From: Hyposmocoma kahamanoa
Taxonomy: Eukaryota > Arthropoda > Insecta > Lepidoptera > Cosmopterigidae
DNA: 64,000 nucleotides
Direction of reading: 5' to 3'
NCBI RefSeq assembly: GCF_003589595.1
Contig: NW_020654422.1
Coordinates: 6,572,538-6,636,537, forward strand
A program made the position numbers and the translations under genes. The notes under the pieces are model-generated. The model did not search any database and was not told where the DNA came from. It saw only the letters and a program-made list of their open reading frames with translations. Below, one piece after another: positions 21,901 to 34,170 of this stretch. How positions within the stretch are numbered: position 1 is the first letter of the stretch; the number at the start of each line of letters is the position of its first letter.

Positions 21901-24900
21901 CTGAGTCTGTAACTTTAGTTGATATGCCCCAGAGATCTTCAGTTTTACATGTATTGATTTAAAAGCTTTTATGATGTCTTGTGGATTAACATGACGGAAA
22001 TTCGAAAGGACATCAATAGCAAGAGAAGGGGAGGAATTTAATGATTCTGTAGCGTTCACAGCAATTTCCGAAAAGACCGAGCTTGGGCTACCTTGTCTTT
22101 AGATTTTATAAGTTTGCCGTCTAATTCTAGTACTATATCTCTATCGTGTTGTTTAACCCTGCCTGATTCTTTATATATTATGATGAAAGTAGTTTTAGAT
22201 TTATTTATTGATTGTCTAATTTTGTCGCTGTGAAACTTGACCTTAGCAGCTACACATACTTTTTTAAATATTTTTGAATAATTTCTAATATAAAATAAAG
22301 CTACAAATCCTGACTCGCTTAGAAAAATAGAACGCATACTTCTCGATATGGTGGAAAAAATATATTTATACCGTTATACGCGGATAGGCTCCAAGGCAAA
22401 GAATCAAATATGAGAAGACCTGAATGTGGAAAATGTAAACGAGTGATCAACGGCCTGCAAAAACTATAATACATGATTTTTGTGCATTTTTATGAGATAC
22501 ACCCTGGTCAATTTGCGCGGGAAGTAAAAAATGTTCGAATCTAGTCTGATCTAATCTAACTCTAGGAGTGCTTAATAATAATTTGTGATCAAAATTGGTT
22601 CTTCACCATTTTTCAATATGGCTACCATAGAAGTGTTTTTTGGCGGAAGATGACAATTTGCTCTAATTCGATTGAAAATCGGCATGTGGGGGAGTCTATG
22701 GGTGTTTAATAATAATTTGCGGTCAAAATTTATTTTTCGCCATTGTTTTATATGGCTGCCATACAATCTTTTTGGCGGCATATGGAAATTTGCTCTAATT
22801 CAGCTGAAAATCGGCATATGGGGATCTCTATGGGTGTTTAATAATAATTTGCAGTGAACATTTACTTTTTACGGCCGTAGGCCGAGGTGTAGCGGAGGGC
22901 GATGCCCTAGGTGTAGCGGAGAGCGAAGCCCGAAGCGTCCGCACGCCACCTTACGTAGGTAGTATATGGAGACTCTATTACGGTACAAGATTTCACAATT
23001 GTTCAAAATGTAAGGCATACTTCCCAATGTAGTGGAAATAAGATACTTATAGCGTTGTTGTATCTCGACCGTCTCTCTGTTAGATTCTTTTTTCTTGGAA
23101 ACTATGCCAAAAAGAGATTTAAGGAAAAATACCACACAATCGCTCCAAATTTCTGATTTCAAAGTAGGGAATTTCCTGTACTATGAGTACCAGAGTAACG
23201 ATAATTCTGTGGGCAATATCCAGAATACCCTGACTACAACCAATTAAAAATTTTTTTTTGGTTCAAATCAGGGATCGAATCTGGAACCTCCTCATCAAGC
23301 GCCCATTGTACTTAATCGCTGTGTCAATGAAGAGCATAAGCACACCCCGTAATCTGAAACCGACCACGCGCCGCAGCCCAACCCCACCGTAGGTGGGGTA
23401 TAGGGCTCCTATTCGATAAAATTGGAATTACTATTATTAGTTTTCATAGCATATAGCTCATACAAACGAGATCTACTCTTATGAATGCCTACTGTTGCCC
23501 AGTCGTTGAATTTAGTTTCTCTATGGAAAGTTAATGTTTTTGATTTAAATTTTTTAAACATTGTCAAATTCATTTCTAATTAAACCAAATATCGTGCTAT
23601 ATAAAGTATATGGAACCTCCGGTATAAGGGGTAGGAAATTTAAAGTATTGCCGATATTATTTTGAAATCTAATGATTCGTTCTGTGGTAATCGGTCTGCA
23701 GAGAAATTGGTTTACCTTCTTGCTCATTTTGCAATTAAAAGAAGCTAATTGGCCACTACGGTCTGATCTTAACCAATTTATTATTGATTTAGACACGGCG
23801 TTACAAAAGATGTTATCAGTACAAATAGAAGAGGAGGCAGTGATGCGAGTTGGTTCTAAGAAAACATTAATCAAGTTAAAACTTTTAAATAAATTAATGA
23901 GTCTTACAGAAGTAGAACGGTTTTCCAACAGGTTTACGTTGAGATCTCCACATATTACTACGTTTTTTTTGGTTGGAAAAATCGACTTTAAACTATCTTC
24001 CATAATTAATTCAAACTCGTTAAAATTAGCAGAGGGGGCCTGTATATACATAAGACGACAAACTGATCCAATTCCACACATGAAATCTCAATAGTTCGTT
24101 CAGTAGAAAGATCTGTGATATCCTTACGCTCTTTAAATTTTAAGTTACGTTTAATAATAATCATAGATCCGCCTTTACTTAAGTTCCTTCTTATGAACGA
24201 ATTGATTATTACATAATTTTCTATGTTGTTAATTGCTTCGTAGTCTTTCAGTCAGTGTTCTGTAACACAAAACACGTCAAGGGAAATATCGTGCAAAAAA
24301 GACTTATTTCTAATGTTTTGCCAGAATAATTAGTTTTATAGCGTTAAGTATAAAAAATTATCACAAAAATTGGGATCCCTTTGCTTGAAACAGTTAGATT
24401 TAAAGCTAAGTTAATAAAATGCGTGTAAAATTTAAACATCAGGATCTCATAGCAAAATTATTCTTTTCAGTACCCAAACTAGGAATAGAAGTAGTGAAAT
24501 CAGAAGCAGCAATGACAGGCGGTTTGGTGCAAGAGTATGACCATGCAGTACTTCCATCTATAAAGCCAAGTGTGACCTTTTTCTTCACAGTGATTTCTAT
24601 GGTACCTGCTCTTGTAAAGTTATGGTACCTTGGGGCAGACAGGAGATATAGGACTTTAAGTTTTGTAAGGTAAGCAGNNNNNNNNNNNNNNNNNNNNNNN
24701 NNNNNNNNNNNNNNNNNNNNNNNNNNNNNNNNNNNNNNNNNNNNNNNNNNNNNNNNNNNNNNNNNNNNNNNNNNNNNNNNNNNNNNNNNNNNNNNNNNNN
24801 NNNNNNNNNNNNNNNNNNNNNNNNNNNNNNNNNNNNNNNNNNNNNNNNNNNNNNNNNNNNNNNNNNNNNNNNNNNNNNNNNNNNNNNNNNNNNNNNNNNN

Positions 24901-25948
24901 NNNNNNNNNNNNNNNNNNNNNNNNNNNNNNNNNNNNNNNNNNNNNNNNNNNNNNNNNNNNNNNNNNNNNNNNNNNNNNNNNNNNNNNNNNNNNNNNNNNN
25001 NNNNNNNNNNNNNNNNNNNNNNNNNNNNNNNNNNNNNNNNNNNNNNNNNNNNNNNNNNNNNNNNNNNNNNNNNNNNNAGTGGTGTTTAATCATAGTGTAT
25101 TATCTTAGTATGTATTAACTATATTTTTTTATTACAATATACGGTATTTTTTAAATTATTTGTTATATACCAAAACGATGCTTTAGTAGTACAGTTTCAA
25201 GTTGTAAACGTAGCTTCGTGTCGTCATGTAAAATTTTGAAGAATTTTAGTTAGACAACTCAAATGTTGATTACTACCAGCGCAGCGGCCACTCCACGGCC
25301 GTACAACAATGTATGGCCGTGGAGTAACTTGTGAACCTTACAATAGCAGTTCCATTTATAAGATAATTTTCAGTGTTAAGATTGTCAAAATACGAAAAAA
25401 ATGCTATATTTTAATGTAGTAAAAATATAAAAATTGATATCCATGTAAAGCTATTAAAACATTTACGTCTTTGTTTCAGCCTCCTCTCCGTGTTAGGTGA
25501 CGTGGATGGTAAATTATTCCTAATCATATCAACAGTAGGACATTATTCATTATTCCCTCTGCTTTATCCGAAAAATCTTATAGCAATCAAAATATTCATG
25601 CTACTTACACATTGCGCGATTGCGTTTGGTAACATTCCAGCTTTGTACGTGAACCCTAAAATGAAAGCTAGTAAGAAGCGAAGGGTGCTGCGCTTGCCTA
25701 TGTTAGGGCGTTTAGAAACTTTATACATCTATGGATTGATTTGTTTATGTGTATATGAAACCGGAATACATTCTTCGTTAGGGTTAGACAAAACTTTGCC
25801 GTTTTTACCACTAATGCTTACATCTGTATATTGCTCTTTAGGAGTTTTCTATTTCTGGATTTGTTATTACTATTATTTTTTAAACTTTAATCTAAGTAAA
25901 GTCAGGGTTAGTACAACTAATGATCTTAGCGATAAGAAAGTTTATTAA
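18904..25948 (+). CDS. ALG8: ALG8: dolichyl-P-Glc alpha-1,3-glucosyltransferase
   Basis: It adds the second glucose to the lipid-linked Glc1Man9GlcNAc2 oligosaccharide in the ER membrane during N-glycan assembly. Visible exons are 18904-18971, 19056-19328, 19398-19545 (or from 19407), 20480-20722, 21088-21193, 24471-24669 and 25480-25948, all GT-AG and phase-consistent. About 27 codons lie in a further exon, length a multiple of three, inside the N gap. Total is about 525 aa; human ALG8 is 526. Signature blocks: [24 protein letters not shown] (the Asp of this LDYPP block matches the catalytic base reported for yeast Alg6), [51 protein letters not shown] and [12 protein letters not shown]. It is a multi-pass membrane protein. 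The ATG at 18904 is chosen because [19 protein letters not shown] resembles the first membrane segment. A LINE remnant fills intron 5. Confidence 0.93.
21236..21320 (+). mobile_element. LINE 3' end fragment in ALG8 intron 5
   Basis: The frame [20 protein letters not shown] followed by TAA is the usual C-terminus of an insect non-LTR retrotransposon polyprotein. A (ATGT)n tail follows. Only about 85 bp remain, just after ALG8 exon 5. Confidence 0.65.
22293..23411. mobile_element. 1.1-kb insertion inside the intronic LINE
   Basis: It interrupts an otherwise collinear LINE frame. It includes a tandem repeat (22568-22860), GC-rich sequence near 22870-22960, and a tRNA-like B box on the minus strand near 23270-23290 (GGTTCCAGATTCGATCCC). 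It may be more than one element. No transposase frame was found. Confidence 0.55.
22568..22860. repeat. Tandem repeat, about 130-bp unit, 2.3 copies
   Basis: The units carry TTTAATAATAATTTG, TATGGCTGCCATA, GGCGGAAGATGACAATTTGC and AAAATCGGCATATGGGGA in the same order. The third copy breaks off after its first 35 bases. Confidence 0.7.
24678..25077. other. Assembly gap (400 N) hiding an ALG8 exon
   Basis: It lies 8 bases after the donor of ALG8 exon 6. The conserved FGWHVHEK-type segment of ALG8 is missing from all visible sequence and must lie here or be lost. Confidence 0.95.
25280..25327. repeat. Short GC-rich hairpin in the last ALG8 intron
   Basis: ACTCCACGGCCGTA and its inverse enclose about 8 bases. 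No function can be assigned. Confidence 0.5.
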
Positions 25949-25993
25949 TTTCAATAATTTAGTAAAATTAGGCAGCTAGTGAAATGAAATAAG

Positions 25994-26608
25994 TAGAGTT
26001 GAAACGAGTATTCGGTATTCGGCTTATTTTTGGCTATTCGGCCGAATATCGAATATTTAATCAATCACTAGTGAGCCGAATAACTAAAAATAGTAGGAAG
26101 AAATAAGAAAAAAGCACAATAAATTATCTACATGATAATATTAACGTTGAACATAATTGCAAGTTCGGAAAAGCACAATTTTTCGCTTATATGTGTAAAC
26201 GATCAAAGAAAATGTAACATAATTGAATTTTTCAAAGAAATTAAAAACGTAAGAAATCAAATGAAAACTGCTTAGGTACATATAGTAGTATTACGTAGTT
26301 ATTAGTCATGACTGAATAAAATCTAATAAAATCAACCAAGTAATTATTATTTGCAAATCATAATAAAATTAAATTTTTTGAAAGTTAATCTGAACTGAAA
26401 TGAAATGATTACTTTCTTCATTAAGACGTCATGAATTTAAATTATAAATTTTAAAATTAAATTACCTTCTTTGTTTCATTCTACAAAATTATTTATTATA
26501 TATAACTGTGGTTGTATTTATGTTAATCAGGTCGAATAGTTAATAAATAGCAGAATATTCGGCTACTCGGTCAAGCTCCTAGCCGAATATACTATCGTTG
26601 CAATATTA
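25994..26608. mobile_element. hAT-like MITE 45 bp after the ALG8 stop
   Basis: The ends are TAGAGTTGAAACGAGTATTC and, inverted from the right, TAATATTGCAACGATAGTAT, which fit hAT-type termini. Flanks GAAATAAG (25986-25993) and GAAATAAT (26609-26616) are a near-perfect 8-bp target duplication. The interior repeats ATTCGGC/GCCGAAT words and has no coding frame. It lies in or near the ALG8 3' UTR. Confidence 0.7.
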
Positions 26609-26761
26609 GAAATAATATTTTTAGTCTTTTGTAATATCTACGTCTATATATTGTCTATAATAGTTTGTGCAATACTAAATTCTTGACCATATATAATAAA
26701 TAATTTTAAAATCAATTATTTTCTTCACTTACAAATAGAGAGCATCGCATAATAACAATGT

Positions 26762-26830
26762 AATATCTAATTCATAAAACTTAGAATATCTAATTCATAA
26801 AACTTAGAATATCTAATTCATAAAACTTAG
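26762..26830 (+). repeat. Tandem repeat, 23 bp x 3
   Basis: The unit AATATCTAATTCATAAAACT(TAG) is repeated three times without a mismatch. Confidence 0.9.
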
Positions 26831-29242
26831 AATAAGTATGCATTCCAAAATTATGTGCGATATTATGTTAAGGTAAATTTTAATTTTAAGTTTTAACATG
26901 ATATTTACATTTATTTATAATGAGATTGTGTTACATGTTTGTTAATACCTAGTGTTGTTAAATTATATAAGATACACAAGATTTTATATGATAAATATGA
27001 TCCATTTACAAGTATTAATTAATAATCATGACTATGTAAAAGGTCTTATATTTCGCCAAAGAAATAGGATTTGATAGAAAAGTAAATAAAAAAAATAAAT
27101 ATTAATTGACTAGATGATTCGTTTGTACTTCAACAAAATGTTTAATTTAAGTATCTGTTTATTTTTATAATAAAATCTATACTGTATGTTCCTTTAAAAG
27201 TTTACAGTTTATTGTTTAGATTTTGTTTGCTGATTATGTAAAGTGTTGTTATACGCCTGTTTTGTAATAACAAAAACATTCCTCTTTTTTTTCGTATTCT
27301 TTAGAAATGGCAGTGACGTAAGTCTATTTGTGCCCTTTCGGAAAATCCAAATCGCGACCCGAGTGATGGTACCCTCGTCACGAGTCACCTTTGTACTACA
27401 TACGTTTGGTTTGCTCCTCCGCCTCCCATGAGTTTAACTTCAAAAGTGTACATAAATCTTTCACCCTATCTCTATATATAGCTGTTTTCTAACAACTTTT
27501 AATCCAGCACAATTTGACTGGGAGTCCATCTGTATACTTCGATACATGACGCAAAATGTATTGTGCTTAGTATTTTTATTGGTAGGTATATCTATCACCA
27601 ATATTAACGGTCCTGTTTATTTTACAGCAAAGCATTATGTTGTTGAGTTTCGGATTAAAGGACAGGTAAAACCAGGTACTGCCCAGTTTAGTTTTGCAAA
27701 TCCTAGGTGGCGTTAACGGACCACCAGAATATTTGACGGTTTGAAAATACCATTAAAAATATACGACAAGTCACCATTGTTTTTTTTTAACCATTTAGCT
27801 GTTACAGTTCTACGTAAACAAATCTGTCGTACCAATCATAGAGAATGGAAAAAGGTACCAATGTAAGTCCGAACTGCACAAACTTGTGATGTGCAGAGTG
27901 ATCCCCAAAGGCGGGTTTTAACCATAGTCGTACTAAAATTTTAATACACTTTTATCGGGTCACCACAGTAGGTAAATTTTATTCGTTTTGCTAGTTAGTT
28001 CACTTTAAAAATCTCGCAGACATTTAAGAATTATTTGTATAGGTAGATAAATGGCTTATAGTTTTCTATATTTCGAAACAGCAGGCAACGTTTTGGTTTA
28101 GCAGAAATAAATTAGACATTTACGTAATGCAAGACAGGCTTGAAAGGACACGTACACGTGTTTACAGTGAATAAAGGGAAGGCGAACGTCGATCGCGGCA
28201 TGAATATTCATCGGGGCCTAAAGACGCGGGCGGGCGCGGGGGAAGGCGATTACACGCAGATTTGACGCGGGGGCGCGGGGTGAAGTGTCATTACCGTTAA
28301 CGTTAAACTCCCCTCAAATTGTCACTGTAATGATGGCTGTTCCACCACCTTGCGACGCCAATAATAAATTATTATTGATTGCGCCGTAATTTGATCTTGT
28401 TGACGTCTCGCTGTTGACTGCATTGCCCATTTATAGTGAACGCTAATTTTTGTAATTTTGCGAATTTAGTTATACCTATTATTGTCGGTTTTTGGTTCAA
28501 AATGTTACTTACGGAATACAGAAGTGTCTACAATGAGAATCTGTACATATTTATGATTAAGAATGTTATGTATGACGCAGGCAGAAAGAAGCGACTGTAT
28601 ACGACTCTCATGCATTGGGACCTTAGACTTAAGATTGGGACTCATGATCTTTATGATTATGAAAGTATTGAGACAGGCAGAAAGAAGCATCTATATATGA
28701 GGAATACGTAGTAAAACGTCAATACGCTTTCAATGGTCTTTGATCTCATACATAGGGTGGGATCTACTCAAAATCAAATTATAAGCACCTACTTTGTTTC
28801 TGATCCAAGCTCATCTAGGGACAATTGAACCTGTACGTAAATATAGTCCCGCTAGCGAAACGTAGTATTTTCAAAGCTATAAAAATGGCACCACTTTCAC
28901 AAATGGCATAGGTATTAAACACATTTGTAATAGTAGTTAGGAATTACAAACACAATTCGTTGTTTGTTATCGTAGCTGAGTTGTGACAGGTCAGGTCCAG
29001 AATACCTTTATTCGACGAGAATGTATAAAAACATTGATAATGTGTTGATGAGGCGAAAGATGTGTGTCAGGTTCGTAGCAAGTAGAAACTGCTTTCACTG
29101 TGGAAAAGGTGCGTGAAGTGTATGTACGTATTACGAGTTATTCTCTCTTAATATTATGATAAGATAGAAGTTTGCTAATGAAATTGACGGTTTGCTACGG
29201 GCACGACTATTGAGCTCTTACAAATTTTCCAATTCTATTCTA
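26831..29242. other. Intergenic stretch with one GC-rich island
   Basis: It is mostly AT-rich and unassigned. Around 28185-28290 there is a sharply GC-rich block with GCGGG runs, unlike its neighbours, which may be a regulatory element. No coding exon was recognised. Confidence 0.4.
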
Positions 29243-29480
29243 AGATAGCAAGTGACGGGACAGCTGGTGCCACTCAGAGATTTAAATCACAATGATCTGT
29301 GGGGCACTGACACTGCGCCTGTCACCCTGAGACATTAAGTTCCCAAGTGCCTGATATTTCACCAGCACCCTTCAAAACTGGAACGCAGTAATGATCAAAT
29401 TATTGCTTGGCGACGGAAATAGGTAAGGTGGCAGTAATTTTTCCCTGGACGAACTCTTTCACAAGGAGCTCCATCGCTAC
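29243..29480 (+). repeat. Dispersed repeat family A, copy 4
   Basis: It starts at AGCAAGTGACGGGAC, has an internal deletion before GGTGCCACTCAGAG, and ends with GGACGAACTCTTTCAC. Confidence 0.65.
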
Positions 29481-30880
29481 TAAATAAACTACGAGTAGGT
29501 ACCTGTGTTAAAAGTTTCGTCTGCATCATGTCTCAATGTACTGTGCCTTACTCTATTCGCGTAGATAGATAAAATTTAATGCACGTAAGCTGGGAAATAG
29601 GCACTTTGGTACCTATTTGAATATTCTTCAAGTTGCCTCGCCTTCGAGACTTGCTTTATAATTTTAATATTTCTAATACCTGTCGAGAAGCAGATTTTCA
29701 GAATATTTTTCCCGTTCACACACCAGTGGATAAAGTTATTCGTAATAGGTTCAATCGCTCGATCCATCGAATTGGAAGTTTCAAAATAAAAGTGAAATGG
29801 ACTGGAAGGAGTTGCTCATTCAGATTCGTGATTCAGCATTTTATTAACTGTATGATGAATTGAATATTGAGACACATTTTCAAAATTAGGCAACTGGCTA
29901 GCTACCTCTACTATGGTGTAGGTACGTCTAATTATATCGTTTTTTAAAGGAAATCTGTGTCCAGTAGTATGAGTAGGTTTTTATGAAGAGTAAAACACTC
30001 GCGACAAATGGTATTTATGTCATCAATGGGTTGGTTCCTCTCGTATCTTAATTTGCACCAGGTGTTTTTGCCACTTTGTGAAATTTTCAAGTCTTTTTTT
30101 ATGACTGAGAAATTTAATTTACGTTATGACGCGAAGATATAAAATTCAGAAAGACCTTGTTAATTTTACTTAGGTTTATGTATTTCCGTACCTTTGTTCG
30201 CGTTTATTAAATTCCCTTCTAATTAAAAGGTTACTTTGTCAGTAACATTATTTCATAGAGATTTTTTTAAATCATGGGTACTTTTATTGCGCGCTCAAAT
30301 ATCTAAGAGATCGTCGTTTATTCGATAAGCTACGTTGTCTTAAGTCCTAGCTTATTGAGGCAGTCATTGGCCTATTGAGGCAGTATCACTTTTTACTCTT
30401 ACGTGCCTACTTTCTGATCAATAATTACCTACCTTTACCAAACCTTATCAAATTGAAAGATTGATAAATCTGCAGTGACCACTATCTGCTAGTTTACAAA
30501 ACGACTGTCATGTACAGGTTGAATGTATCTAGTAAAGTTTTCCATTGACTTTAGCACGTAGTAGTTAAAGTTGTGCAGCAGCGGTTAGTGAGTGAAGAAC
30601 AGATTGAACGTCGCGCTAGCGGATTACATGCGGTGCTACGTGCTTGGAACATATGGCCGAGATTCTGCTGTATTAACGCCAAGCACAGCGAACTGGATTC
30701 CATTAATGCTATGTAAGTGACTTTATTTGCTCGTAGTCAGGTCAAAGATGCACTAAATTGTTATGTAGGTAGGTACCTACCTAGGTAGGTACTTTTTATC
30801 TGAAAACTTATCTACCCTCTGAAAAGTCACGTACGAATCCACAAATTAATTTGTATCTGTTAGATCGGTTATACATGCTA
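29481..30880. other. Unassigned stretch
   Basis: Nothing coding was recognised. Near 30560-30715 there is a less AT-rich piece ending in ATGCTAT|GTAAGTGAC, which could be a non-coding 5' exon of an unseen gene. This is weak. Confidence 0.35.
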
Positions 30881-31112
30881 GCAGCGATGCAAACGCGATG
30901 CAGTTGCTAATCGTCTATCTTTAAATACACGCGCGATTTTAAGCAGCGATGCAAGCACGCGACTGCATCGGTACAAACGCCCGATTGACACACTTGATAT
31001 TTATAGGCGATTGCATCGATACAATCGCGCGTTTGTATCGATGCAGTCGGCTATAAATTGCAAGTGTAGCGATGGAATAGCGCGTTTAACGAACGCGCGT
31101 TTGCATCGCTGC
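30881..31112. repeat. Foldback element rich in GCATCG words
   Basis: The outer arms GCAGCGATGCAAACGCG (30881) and GCGTTTGCATCGCTGC (ending 31112) are inverse. An inner stem GATTGCATCGATACA / TTGTATCGATGCAGTC lies at about 31008-31048. It looks like a MITE with layered inverted repeats. Confidence 0.65.
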
Positions 31113-31179
31113 GAAAAGTCGCCGTGAGTAACCACTCGTATAAATATGCAAATAAATATTGAAAGGAAATGAAATTCGA

Positions 31180-31330
31180 GCGTTCTATATCATCATTATC
31201 ATCAATCCATTTACAAGTCCGCTGGACACGGATCTCGCGAGGATACAGACCATAGTCCACTACACTGGCCCAATGCGGGTTGGGGTTTCACACAAACACA
31301 TTTTCCGACGGTTGTGAACCTTAATATAAT
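31180..31330 (-). mobile_element. LINE 3' end fragment
   Basis: The minus-strand frame ALGQCSGLWSVSSRDPCPADL followed by stop, and a (ATGATA/GATGAT)n-like tail, are typical of lepidopteran non-LTR 3' ends. Confidence 0.55.
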
Positions 31331-31479
31331 GCGATGACTAACTTCTCTGTCTATATTTTTCAAGTACAGACAGAGCCGCAATCTTAAAACAGATATAAAA
31401 GCATTTTGGAGATACACAAAATTTAAAAAAAGTAGAAATGATATCTCAAAGATTATGTGTGTATGAATCTCAGCTGGTG

Positions 31480-32650
31480 ACTGTATACGGATATGATTCG
31501 ATTCCCTTTCAGCCGTTCTATGTTCCACAGGGTTCTAATCTGGGCCCATTGTTATTCATACTGTTCATTAATGATCTATTGGGATTGATCAGCAGTGAGT
31601 GTCTAGCATATGCCGATGATATAAAGATTTTTAAAAAAATAGTGGACTACAGATTGTTTACTGCTGCAAGGGGATATTAACGTGCTCTCAGAATGGTGTC
31701 GAAATAATAATATGTCCTTTAATGTTAGAAAATGTCATCTACTAACTTTTACACGTAAAAAAATCGTTTACAATACACATACAAAATAAATAAAGTGGAA
31801 TTAAAACGTGAGACAGTAATAAAAGATCTGGGAGTGTGGATTGATTCGTCTTTCTTTTAGATAGCATTATGACTAGGTATATAGTGTCAAAGTGCAATAA
31901 AATTATGGGTTTTCTAATGATGTCTGTACGGCCATTCAGAGATCCATGCAGCATTGTTATTTTATATAATACATTGATTCAAAGTGTGTTGGAGTATTTT
32001 TCAGTGATTTGGTCTCTGTATAACGACATAAAAGTAGAATCGAATATATACAGAAGCGTTTCTTGAGACACTTAAGCACTCAAATGGGTTTAAGACATAG
32101 GCTTACTTCATACGAAGATAGGTTAAGGTATTTTAAAATTGACACCCTAGAGAGTAGACGGTCGTCGCACAACTTTGCCGTGTTGTATAAATTGGTTAAC
32201 TCTGTGTGGGATGCTAGTGAATTGTTAGTTCCGGTTGGGATTACGATTGGAAGATACCGCACGCAGAAACTTTTTTATGTGCCACTAACAACATACAACG
32301 TGTCGTACAATGATCCGTTGTTTCGTGTGTACAGGAATTATAATAAGGTTAGCATTGACGTAGATATATTCCACCAATCTTTAAAATCATATATAGCGTC
32401 TATGAGGTCTCAAAACTAGGTGCGTTCATTTTGCTTGTAAATTTTTAATTTATGGTTTGCTCAAACTTTTTAATTTTAAAAACGTGCATTTTCATTTTTT
32501 AAACAGAATATTTAACTAAATCTGTTTCATTTCAATGTTGTGCACAATTATCATCTGTTCCAAGCCAAAGACTGTTGTAGTATTAAATTAATATAGAGTA
32601 TTGTACATGGTTTGTGAGCCGTTATTGTGTCTGAATAAATAAATATTTAT
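31480..32650 (+). mobile_element. 5'-truncated, frame-broken LINE reverse transcriptase
   Basis: The plus strand carries RT motif B (PQGSNLGPLLFILFINDLL), motif C (AYADDIKIFK) and the thumb and C-terminal region (ending KSYIASMRSQN at 32419) in at least three frames separated by stops and shifts. A (AATA)n tail closes it at about 32633-32650. The layout is that of a jockey/CR1-type element resembling 48594-51117. Confidence 0.75.
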
Positions 32651-32716
32651 GGTCTAGATGGTTAATACAGGTAAGGTTCAGGTTTGAGTTTTTTTTAATT
32701 TTTTTATTTTTTTTTT

Positions 32717-32910
32717 TTAAAAAGTTCCGCATTAGGGACACCCAGTATCGCGGGTGCCATGGACACACTCGTAGACAACCACAAATTACATCCAAACTCA
32801 CGAGAGAAATAAATGTAGGCCATACAATTATTTCTCCCGGGTCGAGAATGGAACCCGGGTCCACTGCGTGGCACTGGAGCATGGTAACCGTTCGGCCACG
32901 GAGGCAGTTA
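32717..32910 (-). repeat. SINE family B, copy 3
   Basis: The tRNA-like head GTGGCCGAACGGTTACC (minus strand, near 32885) and B box GGGTTCCATTC are present. The body is complete and is followed by an A-rich tail (32695-32716 as T/A runs on plus). Confidence 0.75.
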
Positions 32911-32978
32911 TATTTATAATTTATTATCACTGAATATTTTATTTCTTAGATGTTATAACTAGTGCTGTTTGGAAAGGA

Positions 32979-33805
32979 TTTGAACTATAGATGAAACGGA
33001 TAGTGATTTGGTCGGATACCGGATATCCGGCGAGCACCTATCTGACCCACTGTCGTAAACATGTCGCGACGGGTTTACAGCGCGCATCGCCGTGATTTTG
33101 TTGATTAGTGAATGATTGCACTTTCACATTGACGATTTGATTTGTTGTGGTCACTTGGTTTTTATAAAAACGATTAATTTATTCGATAATCTAAACAAAT
33201 ACATAACATGAAAATGTTAACAGTGAAAAAAAATCGCTAACTTGCCAATATTTTAATATCAGTGCTGTTTGTTTGTTGTGCCAAATGCAAATTTCTCGCA
33301 GTGGAGAAGGAAAGGCAAAGGAAGGCAATTACATCATTCTTTGGTTATATTAAAATTTCTAGTTGTTGAAAGTATAAACCTAGCACTTAATACGTCCGTT
33401 ACTATTTTGTTTCAATTTGATTTCATTAATTTGTTTGTGATCTAACTAATTCTAAGCCTTGATACTATATTTGCCAAAAAAAATAATTTTACCTACTTAC
33501 ACGTATTCATTATTGTAGGTACACATTGTATTTGAAGACAGTTCAAATCGGTCGTGATCGCGATCCTTCCAGTTGTGTCAACGATCTTGTAGTTGCTATT
33601 TACCCTATTACTATCATCTTTAATCACTAAGTCAAATTTATTTGGCGTACTGATTATGAATTTTTCTCAGTTTTAAACATCCGGTATCCGGCTGGATATG
33701 TTCGACTATCCGGTATCCGGCTGGATAATAAAAATGGGCCGGATAGGCCGGATAGGCCGGATACCCGATAGTTACCGTCTATCCGTTTCATTTCTAATTT
33801 GAACT
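32979..33805. mobile_element. hAT-like MITE with exact 8-bp target duplication
   Basis: TTTGAACT occurs at 32979-32986 and 33798-33805, bracketing an 811-bp element. Its ends ATAGATGAAACGGATAG and (inverted) TTAGAAATGAAACGGATAG are inverse. The interior repeats CCGGATA/TATCCGG words. A paralogous copy of the flanking sequence at about 36215-36440 lacks the insert. Confidence 0.8.
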
Positions 33806-34170
33806 GTGTTTTACTGAATCTTTGATTGTAAATTACATAATAAGTAATGACACTCGACAGTTATATAGATACATAGATAACTACTACCTGGGGTATGACA
33901 GTATTTTTGAAATATAAGTGTTTGAAACATAAGTGCCGATGCAGGAGGTTCATAGTAATTGCTGTAGTACAAGACATTGTCTGTCAATATGTAATATTAA
34001 GTTACAGAAAGAATTTTACTAAATTATGTTATGTCTAATAGTAGTTACGAAAAATGTGGAATTTTTAGTAACCTTTGGAATTAGTGACGGAACCTATCCT
34101 ATGGCTCGCAAGCCGTGGTTTCTTATTATCTTTGGGTTAACAACAGTACAGTAATTGAACATACAATGTT

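Larger units (their letters stand above)
21361..24340 (-). mobile_element. Decayed non-LTR retrotransposon (EN + partial RT), split by an insertion
   Basis: Read on the minus strand, 24340-23412 encodes an apurinic-type endonuclease with [20 protein letters not shown] and a GGSMIIIK block. The frame continues at 22292-21361 into a reverse transcriptase start ([30 protein letters not shown]). YADD and everything after are gone. The two halves join as ...SNSNFIE / [12 protein letters not shown]..., so 22293-23411 is a later insertion. Stops and frameshifts are frequent. Confidence 0.75.

Noticed and set aside
24656..25093. 145-codon minus-strand frame at the second gap
   Set aside because: Almost wholly N; it is antisense to ALG8.
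26762..26830. CRISPR-like repeats
   Set aside because: Three abutting 23-bp units without spacers in an insect genome; a plain tandem repeat.
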